Assembly: GCF_003369915.1 (NCBI RefSeq)
Contig: NW_022881603.1
Location: forward strand, 32,981,522 to 33,045,521
DNA from: Drosophila miranda
Taxonomy: Eukaryota; Arthropoda; Insecta; Diptera; Drosophilidae
Direction of reading: 5' to 3'
DNA: 64,000 nucleotides
Shown here: positions 35,273 to 41,407 of the stretch, in pieces
Numbering within the stretch: the stretch's first letter is position 1
Layout of the letters: every line of letters begins with the position of its first letter
Notes under the pieces: generated by a model
Told to the model about the DNA's origin: nothing
Database searches by the model: none
What the model saw: only the letters and a program-made list of their open reading frames with translations
Translations under genes and position numbers: made by a program

Positions 35273-37136
35273 TAGAAATCAGCTTTACTTAAACTATGAT
35301 CTAATATTAGTGATATTTACATTGGCTTACTACATATTATAAGAGTTTAATGATTAGGTTTATATATACATTTTAATGATGTGTTATTCAGCAAATTTTT
35401 CTATTTTTTATGTTCGATGGGTGGAGACGTTTGAGTCTGCGTGGGACTTGGGGGTGCAGTAATCCTCTAGCTGTTTCATTTGGATGGTTAATGAGCCTAT
35501 CGTTGTATCGACTGCTATGATGGTTTATTTGATCTCCAATTTTTGGGATGAGGAGATCTCTTTCCAGCATTGTGGTCCGAACAAACCACGGGGCACCTGT
35601 CATCGCCCTTAGAGCCTTCGCTTGCATGACTCTGATTTTATTCAGATGCGTCTTCGCTGCACATCCCCAGACTTGAATGGCATATGTGCATACGAAAGTA
35701 AAGTAATTCTTAAAACGTCGAGAAACAAATAGGAAATTACGCACAGACATAGAAATTAGCGAGCCTTTTGGCTTTTGCCAAAATCCCTTTCATCTAGGCA
35801 ACCGCAAAGGTGGGTTCTGTGTTGGCATGTTTGTACATCTTTGTACAAGTTCAATGGTGATGGGCAATGGGAATGGGATTGGGGACTGGAGATGTTATAT
35901 GGTTGATGGAGGGAGACAACAGACTGATGTTGCAATTATGCTCCCTGGGGATGGATTTCTGGCCCCATGCGAATCCAATTCGAGGCGGACAATGAGAAAA
36001 AGAATGCGGCACAAGGTAAACTGAAACTGAAAACAGAACGAGATGAAAAAAAAGAATGGGCCAAAGGAGGAGAATAAAGGCAAATGCAGCCATTGCTCTA
36101 CATATTTAATTAGTTTCCGTTTCCGTTGATATTCGTAATCCGCAGCTGGCATTGTTAACCCTCCCCCCCATGGATATCCTCCACTTACAATGGTCCCCAT
36201 ATAGCCTGCTAGCGCCCCACCCACCCCATCCAGCGAGAGGACAAATTGTCTGTGCTCTGTGGCGCTGTCCCTGTCCCTGGCGCCCCGCCTCTTCCTCTGC
36301 CATGGAAGGTTCCTGCCTGTGGAAAACGGTTGCGTAACTTATGGCCAGTCATCAGTCGAAAGTTTGTCCGGGGGCTGGAAGAAGAAGTTCCTCACATTTT
36401 CGATTTGTTTATCATTTATTTAAATGGCGCCGGCCTTAGGGCCGGATCCAGTGCACAACCTTAAGCCGCCATTAAGCGGCTTCGATCCACATTTTATCGG
36501 CCCAGACATAGAAGCAGAATCAGAGGCAGGCCCCAGACCCGTACTGAACCAAGGGCACACACAATGATCAATGCTATTTAATTATGTTGATGAGCCTTGG
36601 CCGAGCGGGAGCCTCAAAAAGGAAAAGGCAACACGCACAAAGAGCAAATTCCTTCTGCTCCTTCTATTGAATCTCCAATCTCTACCTCCTGCACAGTGGT
36701 TGTCTTCTGATGAGACTTGGGAACAAATTAACAGTCACAGGAAAATACGCTCTCGTTTAAGCACTCTCTGGAATGTTTTTGGGTATATATGGATGTAGAT
36801 GTTCCGCACAACACACAACGCCCACTGTGCCGCATGTTTTGCTGAGTTGGCGTGCAGGTGTCGCTGTCAGAGTGTCAGAGGAGGAAGGAGTCTTTGGCCC
36901 TATCTTCGCCTTTGGCCCTCTTTTCGTATGCATGCCCTCGTATCGTATCCAGATTTGATGGCCCCAAATCCCCAACTAAAGCATAACATTTATGTATGTG
37001 GCCAGTAGGGATTTGGACATGTGGTTTGGGAAGTGCGGAGTGGGGAGTACGGTGGTATAGAAAACTATCAATAGCTGGAGTTTAATATTTCAGACTCACC
37101 TTTTTCATCATTGGCCCCGGCTTGATCATCACTCAT
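4869..37136 (-). CDS. NaCP60E: NaCP60E (DSC1) voltage-gated cation channel, 27 coding exons, probably decaying copy
   Basis: A four-domain (4 x 6TM) voltage-gated channel of the sodium-channel superfamily, acting in the neuronal plasma membrane. I place coding exons (minus strand, 5' to 3') at 37100-37136, 24227-24438, 19084-19292, 18606-19016, 18321-18540, 18122-18256, 17322-18057, 17042-17256, 16817-16987, 16559-16752, 16394-16496, 16204-16332, 14612-14863, 12420-14551, 12018-12345, 11858-11958, 11092-11266, 10681-10977, 10215-10369, 9366-9499, 8615-9284, 8128-8487, 7913-8021, 7674-7855, 6106-6224, 5424-5664 and 4869-5344. Phase is continuous except in exon 26. Pore residues read D-E-E-A (domains I-IV), the DSC1 signature, not para's DEKA. 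Inferred length is about 2,834 residues if the frameshifts are ignored. Lesions: exon 2 donor GA instead of GT, two 1-nt losses in exon 26, doubtful acceptor of exon 27. Identity is near certain; functionality is doubtful. Confidence 0.93.
7674..8487 (-). CDS. NaCP60E: NaCP60E exons 22-24: proximal C-terminus with EF-hand-like fold and IQ motif
   Basis: Exons are 8128-8487, 7913-8021 and 7674-7855. Exon 22 encodes the EF-hand-like region ([20 protein letters not shown]) and an IQ-type calmodulin motif ([15 protein letters not shown]), both standard in sodium-channel C-tails. Exon 23 supplies [10 protein letters not shown] and a Ser/Thr-rich stretch. Exon 24 has [20 protein letters not shown], a likely kinase-substrate cluster. 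The exon 24 donor CG|GTAGTT is weak but phase-consistent with exon 25. Confidence 0.9.
8615..9499 (-). CDS. NaCP60E: NaCP60E exons 20-21: channel domain IV
   Basis: Exon 20 (9366-9499) encodes S1-S2 ([20 protein letters not shown]) and exon 21 (8615-9284) the rest. S4 is [20 protein letters not shown], with arginine or lysine at every third position. The pore has [15 protein letters not shown], giving the fourth selectivity residue Ala. S6 ([20 protein letters not shown]) and the acidic post-S6 stretch follow. The exon 21 donor AA|GTAGGT at 8614 fits exon 22; the same short motif (GGTCCCCAT/GTGTCCCCAT) is repeated just beyond it. Confidence 0.94.
9860..9933 (-). other. strong intronic hairpin between NaCP60E exons 19 and 20
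   Basis: The arms GCATTTTTGAT plus GGTGTTTG (9860-9878) pair with CAAACACC (9906-9913) and ATCAAAAATGC (9923-9933). A 9-nt bulge at 9914-9922 and a 27-nt loop interrupt the stem. The stem has 19 perfect pairs, far more than the surrounding AT-rich intron shows. Confidence 0.6.
10215..10369 (-). CDS. NaCP60E: NaCP60E exon 19: inactivation gate (III-IV linker)
   Basis: A 155-nt exon not visible as a long ORF. It opens [20 protein letters not shown], so the fast-inactivation particle is MFL in place of the IFM/MFM triad of vertebrate and para channels. The basic segment [16 protein letters not shown] and the start of domain IV S1 ([15 protein letters not shown]) follow. The acceptor is TATATAG at 10370 and the donor AG|GTAAAC at 10214. 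Phase matches exons 18 and 20. The exon lies far from its neighbours, with about 310 and 715 bp of intron on either side. Confidence 0.9.
10681..12345 (-). CDS. NaCP60E: NaCP60E exons 15-18: channel domain III
   Basis: Exons are 12018-12345, 11858-11958, 11092-11266 and 10681-10977. They encode S1-S6 of repeat III. S4 spans exons 16-17 ([20 protein letters not shown] then RWQGMR). The pore reads [14 protein letters not shown]: the third selectivity residue is Glu where para-type sodium channels have Lys, the diagnostic DSC1 change favouring calcium permeation in this family. An extracellular NYTW glycosylation site precedes it. S6 is [20 protein letters not shown]. All splice sites are canonical. 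Confidence 0.94.
12420..14863 (-). CDS. NaCP60E: NaCP60E exons 13-14: domain II-III cytoplasmic linker
   Basis: Exon 13 (14612-14863) encodes a highly charged helix ([20 protein letters not shown], then [14 protein letters not shown]). Exon 14 (12420-14551, 2,132 nt) is a single open frame of about 710 codons. It is rich in Ser, Gln and His, with a coiled-coil-like [20 protein letters not shown] segment, a His/Gly repeat ([20 protein letters not shown]) and a conserved end (FPQKCYDH) leading into domain III. It remains fully open despite its size, so decay of this gene copy would be recent. Confidence 0.92.
15238..15252 (-). other. candidate 15-nt microexon in the II-III linker intron of NaCP60E
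   Basis: Within the 1.3-kb intron between exons 12 and 13, the minus strand reads ...GTAAACAG|ATATTCAAGAAGAAG|GTAATT. This 15-nt block would add Ile-Phe-Lys-Lys-Lys in phase 0 and has both AG and GT flanks. It could be an alternative microexon or chance; nothing else supports it. Confidence 0.25.
16204..17256 (-). CDS. NaCP60E: NaCP60E exons 8-12: channel domain II
   Basis: Exons are 17042-17256, 16817-16987, 16559-16752, 16394-16496 and 16204-16332. They encode S1-S6 of repeat II. S4 reads SVLRGLRL joined to [10 protein letters not shown] across the exon 9/10 junction. The pore contains [18 protein letters not shown], giving the second selectivity residue Glu. S6 is [20 protein letters not shown]. 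The donors of exon 10 (AAG|GCAAGA at 16558) and exon 12 (GAG|GCAAGT at 16203) are GC rather than GT. Both agree well with the consensus otherwise and keep phase, so they are plausible GC-AG introns or T-to-C decay. Confidence 0.92.
17322..18057 (-). CDS. NaCP60E: NaCP60E exon 7: domain I-II cytoplasmic linker
   Basis: One 736-nt open exon encodes a low-complexity cytoplasmic linker. It has a basic stretch ([17 protein letters not shown]), an [13 protein letters not shown] run, Ser/Pro repeats ([19 protein letters not shown]), a Gln/His-rich tract and an acidic segment ([16 protein letters not shown]). It ends with the conserved pre-domain II sequence [16 protein letters not shown]. The acceptor TTGCAG and donor G|GTGAGT are good. 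These regions typically carry phosphorylation sites; none can be assigned from sequence alone. Confidence 0.9.
18122..19292 (-). CDS. NaCP60E: NaCP60E exons 3-6: channel domain I
   Basis: Exons are 19084-19292, 18606-19016, 18321-18540 and 18122-18256. They encode pre-S1 through S6 of repeat I. S4 carries regularly spaced arginines ([20 protein letters not shown]). The pore loop contains [11 protein letters not shown], whose Asp is the first selectivity residue (D of DEEA). Extracellular NVSH and NLTG are potential N-glycosylation sites before the pore. Exon 6 gives S6 ([20 protein letters not shown]). Splice sites are canonical and all frames open. Confidence 0.93.
19416..21017 (-). mobile_element. 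DINE-1/Helitron-like element interrupted by a P-like element
   Basis: A reversed copy of the 1.1-kb family: it starts CGAGGGGGAACGTTGTGAGT near 19420 and ends TGAGTATCGGGTATAA at about 21017. It lies in the intron between exons 3 and 2 of NaCP60E. It is split inside the GGACAGAC microsatellite core by the 461-bp P-like element at 20387-20847. A GA-rich block (GAGAGAGACAGGGCGAGAAA) lies at about 20047-20066. The nested order shows that the Helitron-like copy is older than the P-like insertion. Confidence 0.85.
20387..20847. mobile_element. non-autonomous P-element-like transposon (461 bp)
   Basis: The termini are inverted repeats of about 32 bp. The left end begins CATGATGCAATTATACAAGG and the right end is its complement ending in ATCATG; the inner part continues TGGTCTCGTCGG. 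From general knowledge, the canonical P-element 31-bp terminal repeat also starts CATGATG and contains AAGGTGGTC and CGTCG; I count about 26 of 31 matches. The flanks GACAAACG and GACAGACG form a near-perfect 8-bp target duplication, the P-element size. The interior is AT-rich with no transposase. A second copy lies at 49980-50418. Confidence 0.75.
21289..21296 (+). promoter_or_regulatory. DRE-like motif upstream of RpL41
   Basis: The octamer TATCGATA, the DREF-binding consensus common in Drosophila housekeeping promoters, lies about 150 bp upstream of the RpL41 ATG. The sequence just before the ATG is pyrimidine-rich (CGTTCTTTCGTTCTCG), compatible with a TOP-type start. Function is inferred from motif and position. 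Confidence 0.45.
21447..21632 (+). CDS. RpL41: RpL41, ribosomal protein eL41 (two coding exons, 25 aa)
   Basis: Exon 1 (21447-21458) encodes Met-Arg-Ala-Lys. After the intron 21459-21566 (GTAATT...TTTCAG), exon 2 (21567-21632) encodes [20 protein letters not shown] plus Lys and stop. The 25-residue, almost entirely Arg/Lys peptide is the universally conserved eL41 of the large ribosomal subunit, one of the shortest eukaryotic proteins. The gene is intact. A second intron lies in the 3' UTR at 21658-21730 (CTG|GTGAGT...TTTCAG), only 25 nt after the stop, and AATAAA follows near 21882. It is nested on the opposite strand within a NaCP60E intron. Confidence 0.96.
21900..24120. other. non-coding DNA inside NaCP60E intron 2, 3' of RpL41
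   Basis: No exon of either strand could be supported here. The sequence is rich in short CA/TG runs, ACATACAT repeats near 22535, and C/T-rich blocks. Long open frames on both strands overlap each other and show no family resemblance. Confidence 0.5.
24227..24438 (-). CDS. NaCP60E: NaCP60E coding exon 2 (cytoplasmic N-terminus), donor site lost
   Basis: This encodes the conserved pre-S1 cytoplasmic segment, including [20 protein letters not shown], which aligns with the PLEDIDPYY region of para-type channels. The acceptor is TTGCAG at 24444-24439. The exon should end in phase 0 after Glu-Glu at 24227, because exon 3 opens with ACATTC (Thr-Phe). The donor there reads GAAAGT rather than GTAAGT: position +2 is A. 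The nearest downstream GT (three bases on) would shift the frame. Exon identity is firm; loss of splicing is inferred. Confidence 0.88.
24610..25610 (+). pseudogene. Tpc2: Tpc2-like mitochondrial carrier, disrupted by a stop and a frameshift
   Basis: A mitochondrial inner-membrane solute carrier (SLC25), most like the thiamine pyrophosphate carriers. It has three repeats with signatures [22 protein letters not shown] and [11 protein letters not shown]. The ATG at 24610 follows a good acceptor (TATTCCAG). The frame is open to a TAA at 25213-25215 (after LFIVKK). Reading continues in the same frame ([20 protein letters not shown]) to the C run at 25451-25456, where a frameshift leads to a second early stop (25459). 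The correct C-terminus ([20 protein letters not shown], ending KKAGWT) resumes in another frame to TAA 25608-25610, which overlaps AATAAA. The Tpc2 assignment rests on the family and the 60E location; the disruption is seen directly. Confidence 0.85.
25938..27116 (-). CDS. secreted Gly/Ser-rich repeat protein (two exons)
   Basis: Exon 1 (27099-27116) encodes MAACFI, the intron is 27021-27098 (GTGAGT...TATAG), and exon 2 (25938-27020) continues [13 protein letters not shown], giving a clear signal peptide with likely cleavage after Trp-Gly. The mature part begins [17 protein letters not shown]. It then has three YEIHSHD units separated by poly-Gly, long [11 protein letters not shown] repeats, and three Ala-rich blocks of the type [20 protein letters not shown], ending SASNWS. 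Total about 366 residues. It looks like a cuticle or extracellular matrix protein, but I do not recognise a specific gene. It is intact, lies in the first coding intron of NaCP60E on the same strand, and is convergent with the Tpc2-like gene. Confidence 0.85.
27223..27229 (-). promoter_or_regulatory. TATA box of the Gly-rich protein gene
   Basis: The minus strand reads GCGCGTATAAAACGGCGCGC, a clean TATA box about 107 bp upstream of the ATG at 27116. This predicts a start near 27195 and a short leader. TATA promoters are typical of inducible tissue-specific cuticle-type genes. Confidence 0.6.
27240..28890. other. NaCP60E first intron, non-coding
   Basis: I found no exon I can support. There are C/T-rich runs, ATAATCATAATCATAATCAT near 28550, and a GATGATGATGATGATG run near 28759. 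Open frames are short or contradictory between strands. Confidence 0.45.
28890..29276 (+). repeat. local diverged repeat, copy A
   Basis: First of three diverged direct copies of about 350 bp. Marks shared with copy C: AGGAAATTACRCACAGACA, CTAGSCAACCGC, ACAAGTTCAATGGTGA, GGGAATG and GCGCAAGGTA at its right end. The LOA-type LINE is inserted exactly at this right end. Confidence 0.65.
29284..33193 (-). pseudogene. LINE ORF2 (endonuclease, reverse transcriptase, RNase H), disrupted
   Basis: The endonuclease starts [20 protein letters not shown] at 33051 and includes [16 protein letters not shown] frameshift near 32530 (T/A run) moves to the frame [10 protein letters not shown]...[16 protein letters not shown]. 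An in-frame TAG near 31758 interrupts [22 protein letters not shown]. The reverse transcriptase core ([25 protein letters not shown]) spans about 30160-31195. A further frameshift near 30160 leads to RNase H ([40 protein letters not shown]) and a Cys/His-rich tail ([20 protein letters not shown]). The enzymes would catalyse target-primed reverse transcription; this copy cannot. Confidence 0.85.
33307..34464 (-). CDS. LINE ORF1 (RNA-binding, gag-like)
   Basis: An intact 385-codon frame beginning [19 protein letters not shown]. The first half is Pro/Lys/Gly-rich and basic ([19 protein letters not shown]), as expected for nucleic-acid binding. The second half is more structured ([20 protein letters not shown], ending [10 protein letters not shown]). 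I see no CCHC zinc knuckle. It matches the position and character of ORF1 in LOA/jockey-type elements. An in-frame ATG at 34464 follows a GC-rich 5' UTR. Confidence 0.75.
   Translation of the reverse strand: MGSKMPNISKIQNKNTAKDLGTPLKVPEGQTNPSVPAPGKTGPKKMGKETESVHRLQAAAAARGGPKSQSGPSKSGGSKGEPETGGAAKQSVIAAGKRTGTEEPMGAPASSVSAPRGGKPSYQDRRRASFILSNEDPNFRASAEGKEQRLWSSSILPLFQPAKAGKGAAKAPNKRQRSAEDPANQPGQAQQAKRVKTHPTNRSFAEVARGKTLIGVLDRGAEDGHAPRDKWHLVENELQDRFLQELEENGGPPPKCEDPGWHQGKVKAIACQDARSAALYMKAVAALKEVYPGAKLEAVRWEDVPSRPRARAWVSAKPAEPEKILRLLQVCNPHHPTADWKVAKVEDIKGQRRQIILVLNEESLEPLVKTDGVVDYGYKKVTITT
34944..35235 (+). repeat. local diverged repeat, copy B
   Basis: Second diverged copy. It shares AAGCAGAAAACAGGCAGTCT, CAGTTGCATCTA, AACCGCRAAA, GGGAAATGGG and GGTCAATTATGCTCCATGG-like text with copies A and C. 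It begins at the LINE target duplication and ends at the jockey-like insertion. Confidence 0.55.
35236..35686 (-). mobile_element. 5'-truncated jockey-like non-LTR insertion
   Basis: A poly-T run at 35239-35269 marks the minus-strand poly-A tail. The remaining 0.42 kb encodes the C-terminal end of a jockey-type reverse transcriptase ([20 protein letters not shown], ending NIKNRKIC). The direct repeat GCATACGAAAGT at 35223-35234 and 35687-35698 is a 12-bp target duplication. The element is truncated at its 5' end, as usual for such insertions. Confidence 0.8.
35687..36030 (+). repeat. local diverged repeat, copy C
   Basis: Third copy. Shared with copy A: AGGAAATTACGCACAGACAT, CATCTAGGCAACCGCAAAG, ACAAGTTCAATGGTGATGGG, TCTGGCCCCATGCGAATCCA-like text and GGCACAAGGTAAACTG. 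Order and spacing are the same as in copy A, so these are ancient tandem duplicates rather than scattered motifs. Confidence 0.6.
36031..37099. other. NaCP60E first intron, exon 1-proximal, non-coding
   Basis: I see no supported gene. It contains CCCCACCCACCCC-like runs and T-rich stretches. It borders the exon 1 donor at 37099. Confidence 0.45.
37100..37136 (-). CDS. NaCP60E: NaCP60E coding exon 1 (start codon)
   Basis: The ATG at 37136-37134 begins [12 protein letters not shown], followed by a good donor (G|GTGAGT) at 37099. The leftover G completes an Ala codon with exon 2, 12.7 kb away at 24438. I chose this start because the phase fits exon 2 and the acidic N-terminus matches the channel family. 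It is too short to be seen as an ORF. Upstream DNA holds no other in-frame coding exon that I can identify. Confidence 0.8.
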
Positions 37137-37139
37137 CTT

Positions 37140-40100
37140 GACTGATTGTCGTCGTTTTGTTTGTTCTGCGCCTCTGGCGGTTGTTGCGATGCTGTTGTCT
37201 CCTGTATTTTGTGTCCTATGCTATATATATATATATATATCCTATCTCCTCAGCGTAGCGTCATGTCTCTCTCTTTCTCTCCCTCTCTTAAAGCTCGGCT
37301 CTCACTCGATAACGGAATGTATTGTATGTATGTAGTACTATACATATGTACATATGTCTCACTCCCTCACTCTCACTTTTCATGCATGCGGATCGCTTCG
37401 TTTACCGTTAATATTGTCACCGTTCCCTTTGTTAACCATTTTGTTGCTATTTCTCCTATGATTGTTGTTTTTGTTTTTGTTGTTGTTGTGCTTATCACGC
37501 TGGTGCTTTTCATGATGATACTATGGCTATAGTATGCAAATCTTATGATTACGACAGTTTCCAATAATGGCACTTGGCATCGCTGCAGCTGCTACTGCTG
37601 CTGCTGCTACTGCCCCAATCCAATCCAATCCAGTCCTCTCCTCTTACCCAGCACTCTCCTCCCAGCAAGCTTCAAGAGCCAAGCCAAGCGATGGTGCTTC
37701 TTCTACTTCTATTGTAAGCTTTTGCTGGCTTTTGTGCTGATTATTGCCTTACATTTTGTGATGCGTCTGTTTGGAAGAAAGAGGGAGAGAAGTTTTGTAG
37801 ATATTAGGGAGTTTGGAGAAATGTACTAGTGGAGAGATTTTTACTTATGTAATGGCCTCATCCCAAAAGCAACGGGAAGGGCAAAATTAAATTAAATCTG
37901 TTCTCTCAGGTCTTTAGCCCATGGACGCCGCAATTGCTCTTCGTGTCATGTAAGGGTAATTGGCAACGCGCTAATCCCCGGCAGCTTAGAGGCGCTGCTC
38001 AAAACAGTAAGTACCATACGTACTCGTGCACAGTGCACACATGTACGTAACGACTTACTCACATTACGTATATGTGCGTAACGGAAAAGATAAACACACC
38101 CACAAAGGTGGGAGAGAAAGATGCTGAGACCAAGAGCTGATTGAGACGAGGGTCGGAAGATGGAAGGCCGCTTTAAGACTTAAACCTTAACAAAGATACA
38201 GTTAATTAACATTATGGGCGTCAAGCGCACACACACCCCTTATATGTACGTACTTGCTCGATGCTCGCACAAAGTAAGATACAAGATACAAGAATTGATA
38301 AATGGGCGCCCAACAGAAAGCAATGAGGTTGCGTTGGCAATGGCGTAGTGTGCGAATTTCTGATGGTTGGTGGGTGGGTAAATGAGGACACGCTTGGAAG
38401 CTGCTCATTGCTCAGTGCTTTGTGTCTGTCGGATGTTCTTCTTGATGCTCCTCCTGCCATTGTTGCTGGCGTTGCTATAGGCCTTCTTCCTGTTGTGTTT
38501 TACAAACTTCTTGACACGTCTGAGCGCGCTGCAAGCGTCACTGACGGACGGGCAAAAATGGAAAAACGTTAGATGAAGGCGCCCATAAAATATTCAATAT
38601 CAAGTTTGCCCCCTGCTCTACCTCTACCATTATACCACTCCACCACTCTCCTGTGATGGCAGGCAGGTGATGTTTGCTGGCGGAAATTTGCTGTGGGCGG
38701 TGGCGGGAGGGTGGGGCACGGTGGGCCAAAAGCCATTAGGCGCCCGAGACGCCATAGAAGATCTCCTACCTACAATCCTCACCTGCATCCCTGTTTACGT
38801 TACACAGAGAAGAGAAGGCCCACAAAGGCGTTAAACAATGTGTTGTTGGCTTACAATTTTATGAGAAGGTCGGGGATCGGAACGGGAGCCTTCCCCAAGG
38901 GGGAAGTACTACGGGTTTCTGTTGTTGTTTCCGAGCTGCTGTTTTTTTGGGCGTGACCAGCGGTTGGTTTTAAAGTTGCCCCATAAAAGGGAAAAAGCTG
39001 AAGTCTCTCTGCCATTGCGACCCTCAAAGTTGTGCCACAAATTTTGTTATGCCCCCACTGACGGTGCGACATGCTACCGCTACACTAGCTCTCGCACGAA
39101 AGCGAACCGAATGAAAAGTGTGGCCGCCTAGTTAAGTGCACATCAAGAGCTAATTTATGGCCCAATCCTCGTGCCACACCACACTATGCCGCACACTATA
39201 CCACACCACATGAGTTGTGGTTGTTGTGGGTTGCACAAACATTCATGCAAATGCATGCTTTCTCCAATCTCCGGCTCTGTCTTTCTGTTAAGCATTTATT
39301 CGATTTTACCTTTAAAAATGTTCCTTTAATTGTTGTTTACTTTTAGTTTGTTTCAATTGTTGTTTCCTTTGTTGAATTTTATATGTTGTCGATGTGTTAT
39401 AAATGATGATGTGCCACTTTATGTAATAGTTAAACGTGAGTGCAGTATATCTATTTTTATATACGCGTTGTATTCAGCTGCATAGCACACAAACAAACAG
39501 TGAAAGCCCCCGCAAAAGGAGTTTCATGCGTTTTTCACACGTTTTGCATTTCACTTTCACTTCCCAACACTGGCCTGGGCCCACAAACACACACACTACG
39601 CCTATTGTTGTTGCTGTGTTTCATTTGATTTTATTTTACATTAATTACATTTTTATTTAGCAACAGTGGAGTGGGATAGTTGAGCGGAAGGCAACCACAA
39701 AAACAAAAGCAAAACCAAAAGTATAAAACTTCAGGCACGCACATTGTTTGACACACATACACCCTCTCGCTCGCTCTCGCACACAGACTTCGTCCTGAGA
39801 AGTGTTATTACAATTTACTGTTGATTTCTTTTGCGAGAGAGAGCGAGCGTCACAGTTGGCTCTGCACAAGTTATATTCAATACAATGTAAGGGAGTCCGG
39901 TTATCCGCTGCCTTCTCTTGCGGACAGTCATACCTCCTATCGAATATACCATGGCTCTGCAGGTGCGTGTGTGTTTGTGTGTGTGTGTGTGCGAAAGCGT
40001 GCTTAGTTTCCGTTGTGTCCCCCCACTCCTCTCCGCTCTTCACTCTCCGCACTCCGCACTCTTCCTTTCTTGCGCTATCCTACAGCAGCAGCAGCAGCAG

Positions 40101-41380
40101 AAGCAACAACAACAGCACTATCATGCAGAACATTTCACTTTATTTTTGGGCGCTGAAGAATTTTTCTTTGCTGCACTTGTGCGTGTGTAACAGTATTTGC
40201 CAGAATGTACATAGACGTGTGTGTGTGTAGGTTTGGGGTTTCCTTTTAAACATTTTTTTTCCTCCTCCCTCCTTTCTTTTTATACAGTATTCCTTGGGCT
40301 TTCAATGGGTATGCGTGTGTGTGTGTGTGTGGCAGATGAGGAATATACCGTACGTTCTAAAGGACGCGTGCGTTTACTCTAAGGTTCGTCGTGTGACTGA
40401 GCTGTAAAACGGGTTTTCCTTGCCGTTTGACGTAATCTGCAGAGCAACCGCGATGCAGAGCAATGAAACAGCAACAGTAACAACAACAGCAACACTGCCA
40501 GCCAATGAAAATTCCCCCCAATGTCCCCCAATGCCCTAAAAGGACAGCCAGGGAAATTCTCCCCCACGCTCTCTCTCTCTCTCTGCAACTGAAATGTCAG
40601 CAAGCCCTTTTTCTCCTCCGCTCCCTATCTCGCTCTCTCTATATGTGTTGAAGGCCTGCCGGCATAAACAAATGCCATGCCACATGCTCTGGCAGAACTT
40701 CCCCCTATTCTGCTCCTTCTACTGCCACTGCTGCACCGCGGGGCAAATGTTCACGCTCGCTTCTACTTCCTCCGCCCGCAAACCCTAAGAAAATGTCAAA
40801 ATGATTAAGCTTGAATATGGGCCACTGGCTAACAAAGCCAGGAGGAGGCAATTCTGCGCCTTCCACTGCTGCAGCTGCCACTGTTCATCTATTTCCATGG
40901 AAAGTAGGCACGGGGAATGGAATAGGTCTGGTCAGTAATTCAATTCGATTTCCGTATCTTAAGGCAAAAGATGCGTATACGTAAAATTCCAACGGTTCGT
41001 ATACGTAATATTTATTTGTAGAGCTCTATTTTAAGATCAACCTCAGAGCGTTCTCTTTCATAACCCACACTCGATCGCAACCCTGGTCCAACTGATAAGC
41101 GGCTACAGTGAACACTCGCTTAACTAAAAAATGCTGTTACGGTACGTTAAATAGGGCTAAAAGTAGGAAATATATTGTTCGAAAATCCATATTACATGAA
41201 CTTTTCTTTTTTATTCGCTCTATCGATGTGCCACTGTATGATCCAACCGAATTCAAGCCGTTCACAGAGCTCAGCGCTTAGTACTCGTCGCGGTTCCGTT
41301 CGACTCGGAAGAAACAGCGCAAAAATTGAGTGGGCTAAGCACAGTGCCCCAAAGCGATAAGCTTATCAGAACCTCAGCCC
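37140..41380. other. upstream region of NaCP60E; non-coding
   Basis: About 4.2 kb without a supportable coding exon. It holds a TA run at 37220, GT runs near 39970 and 40315, CT runs at 40569 and a CAG run at 40086. The NaCP60E promoter and 5' UTR exons probably lie here, because exon 1 begins at 37136 and transcription is leftward; I cannot point to a start site. Confidence 0.4.
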
Positions 41381-41407
41381 CAAAAGCGGATGCCATCCCA
41401 GCCCAAT

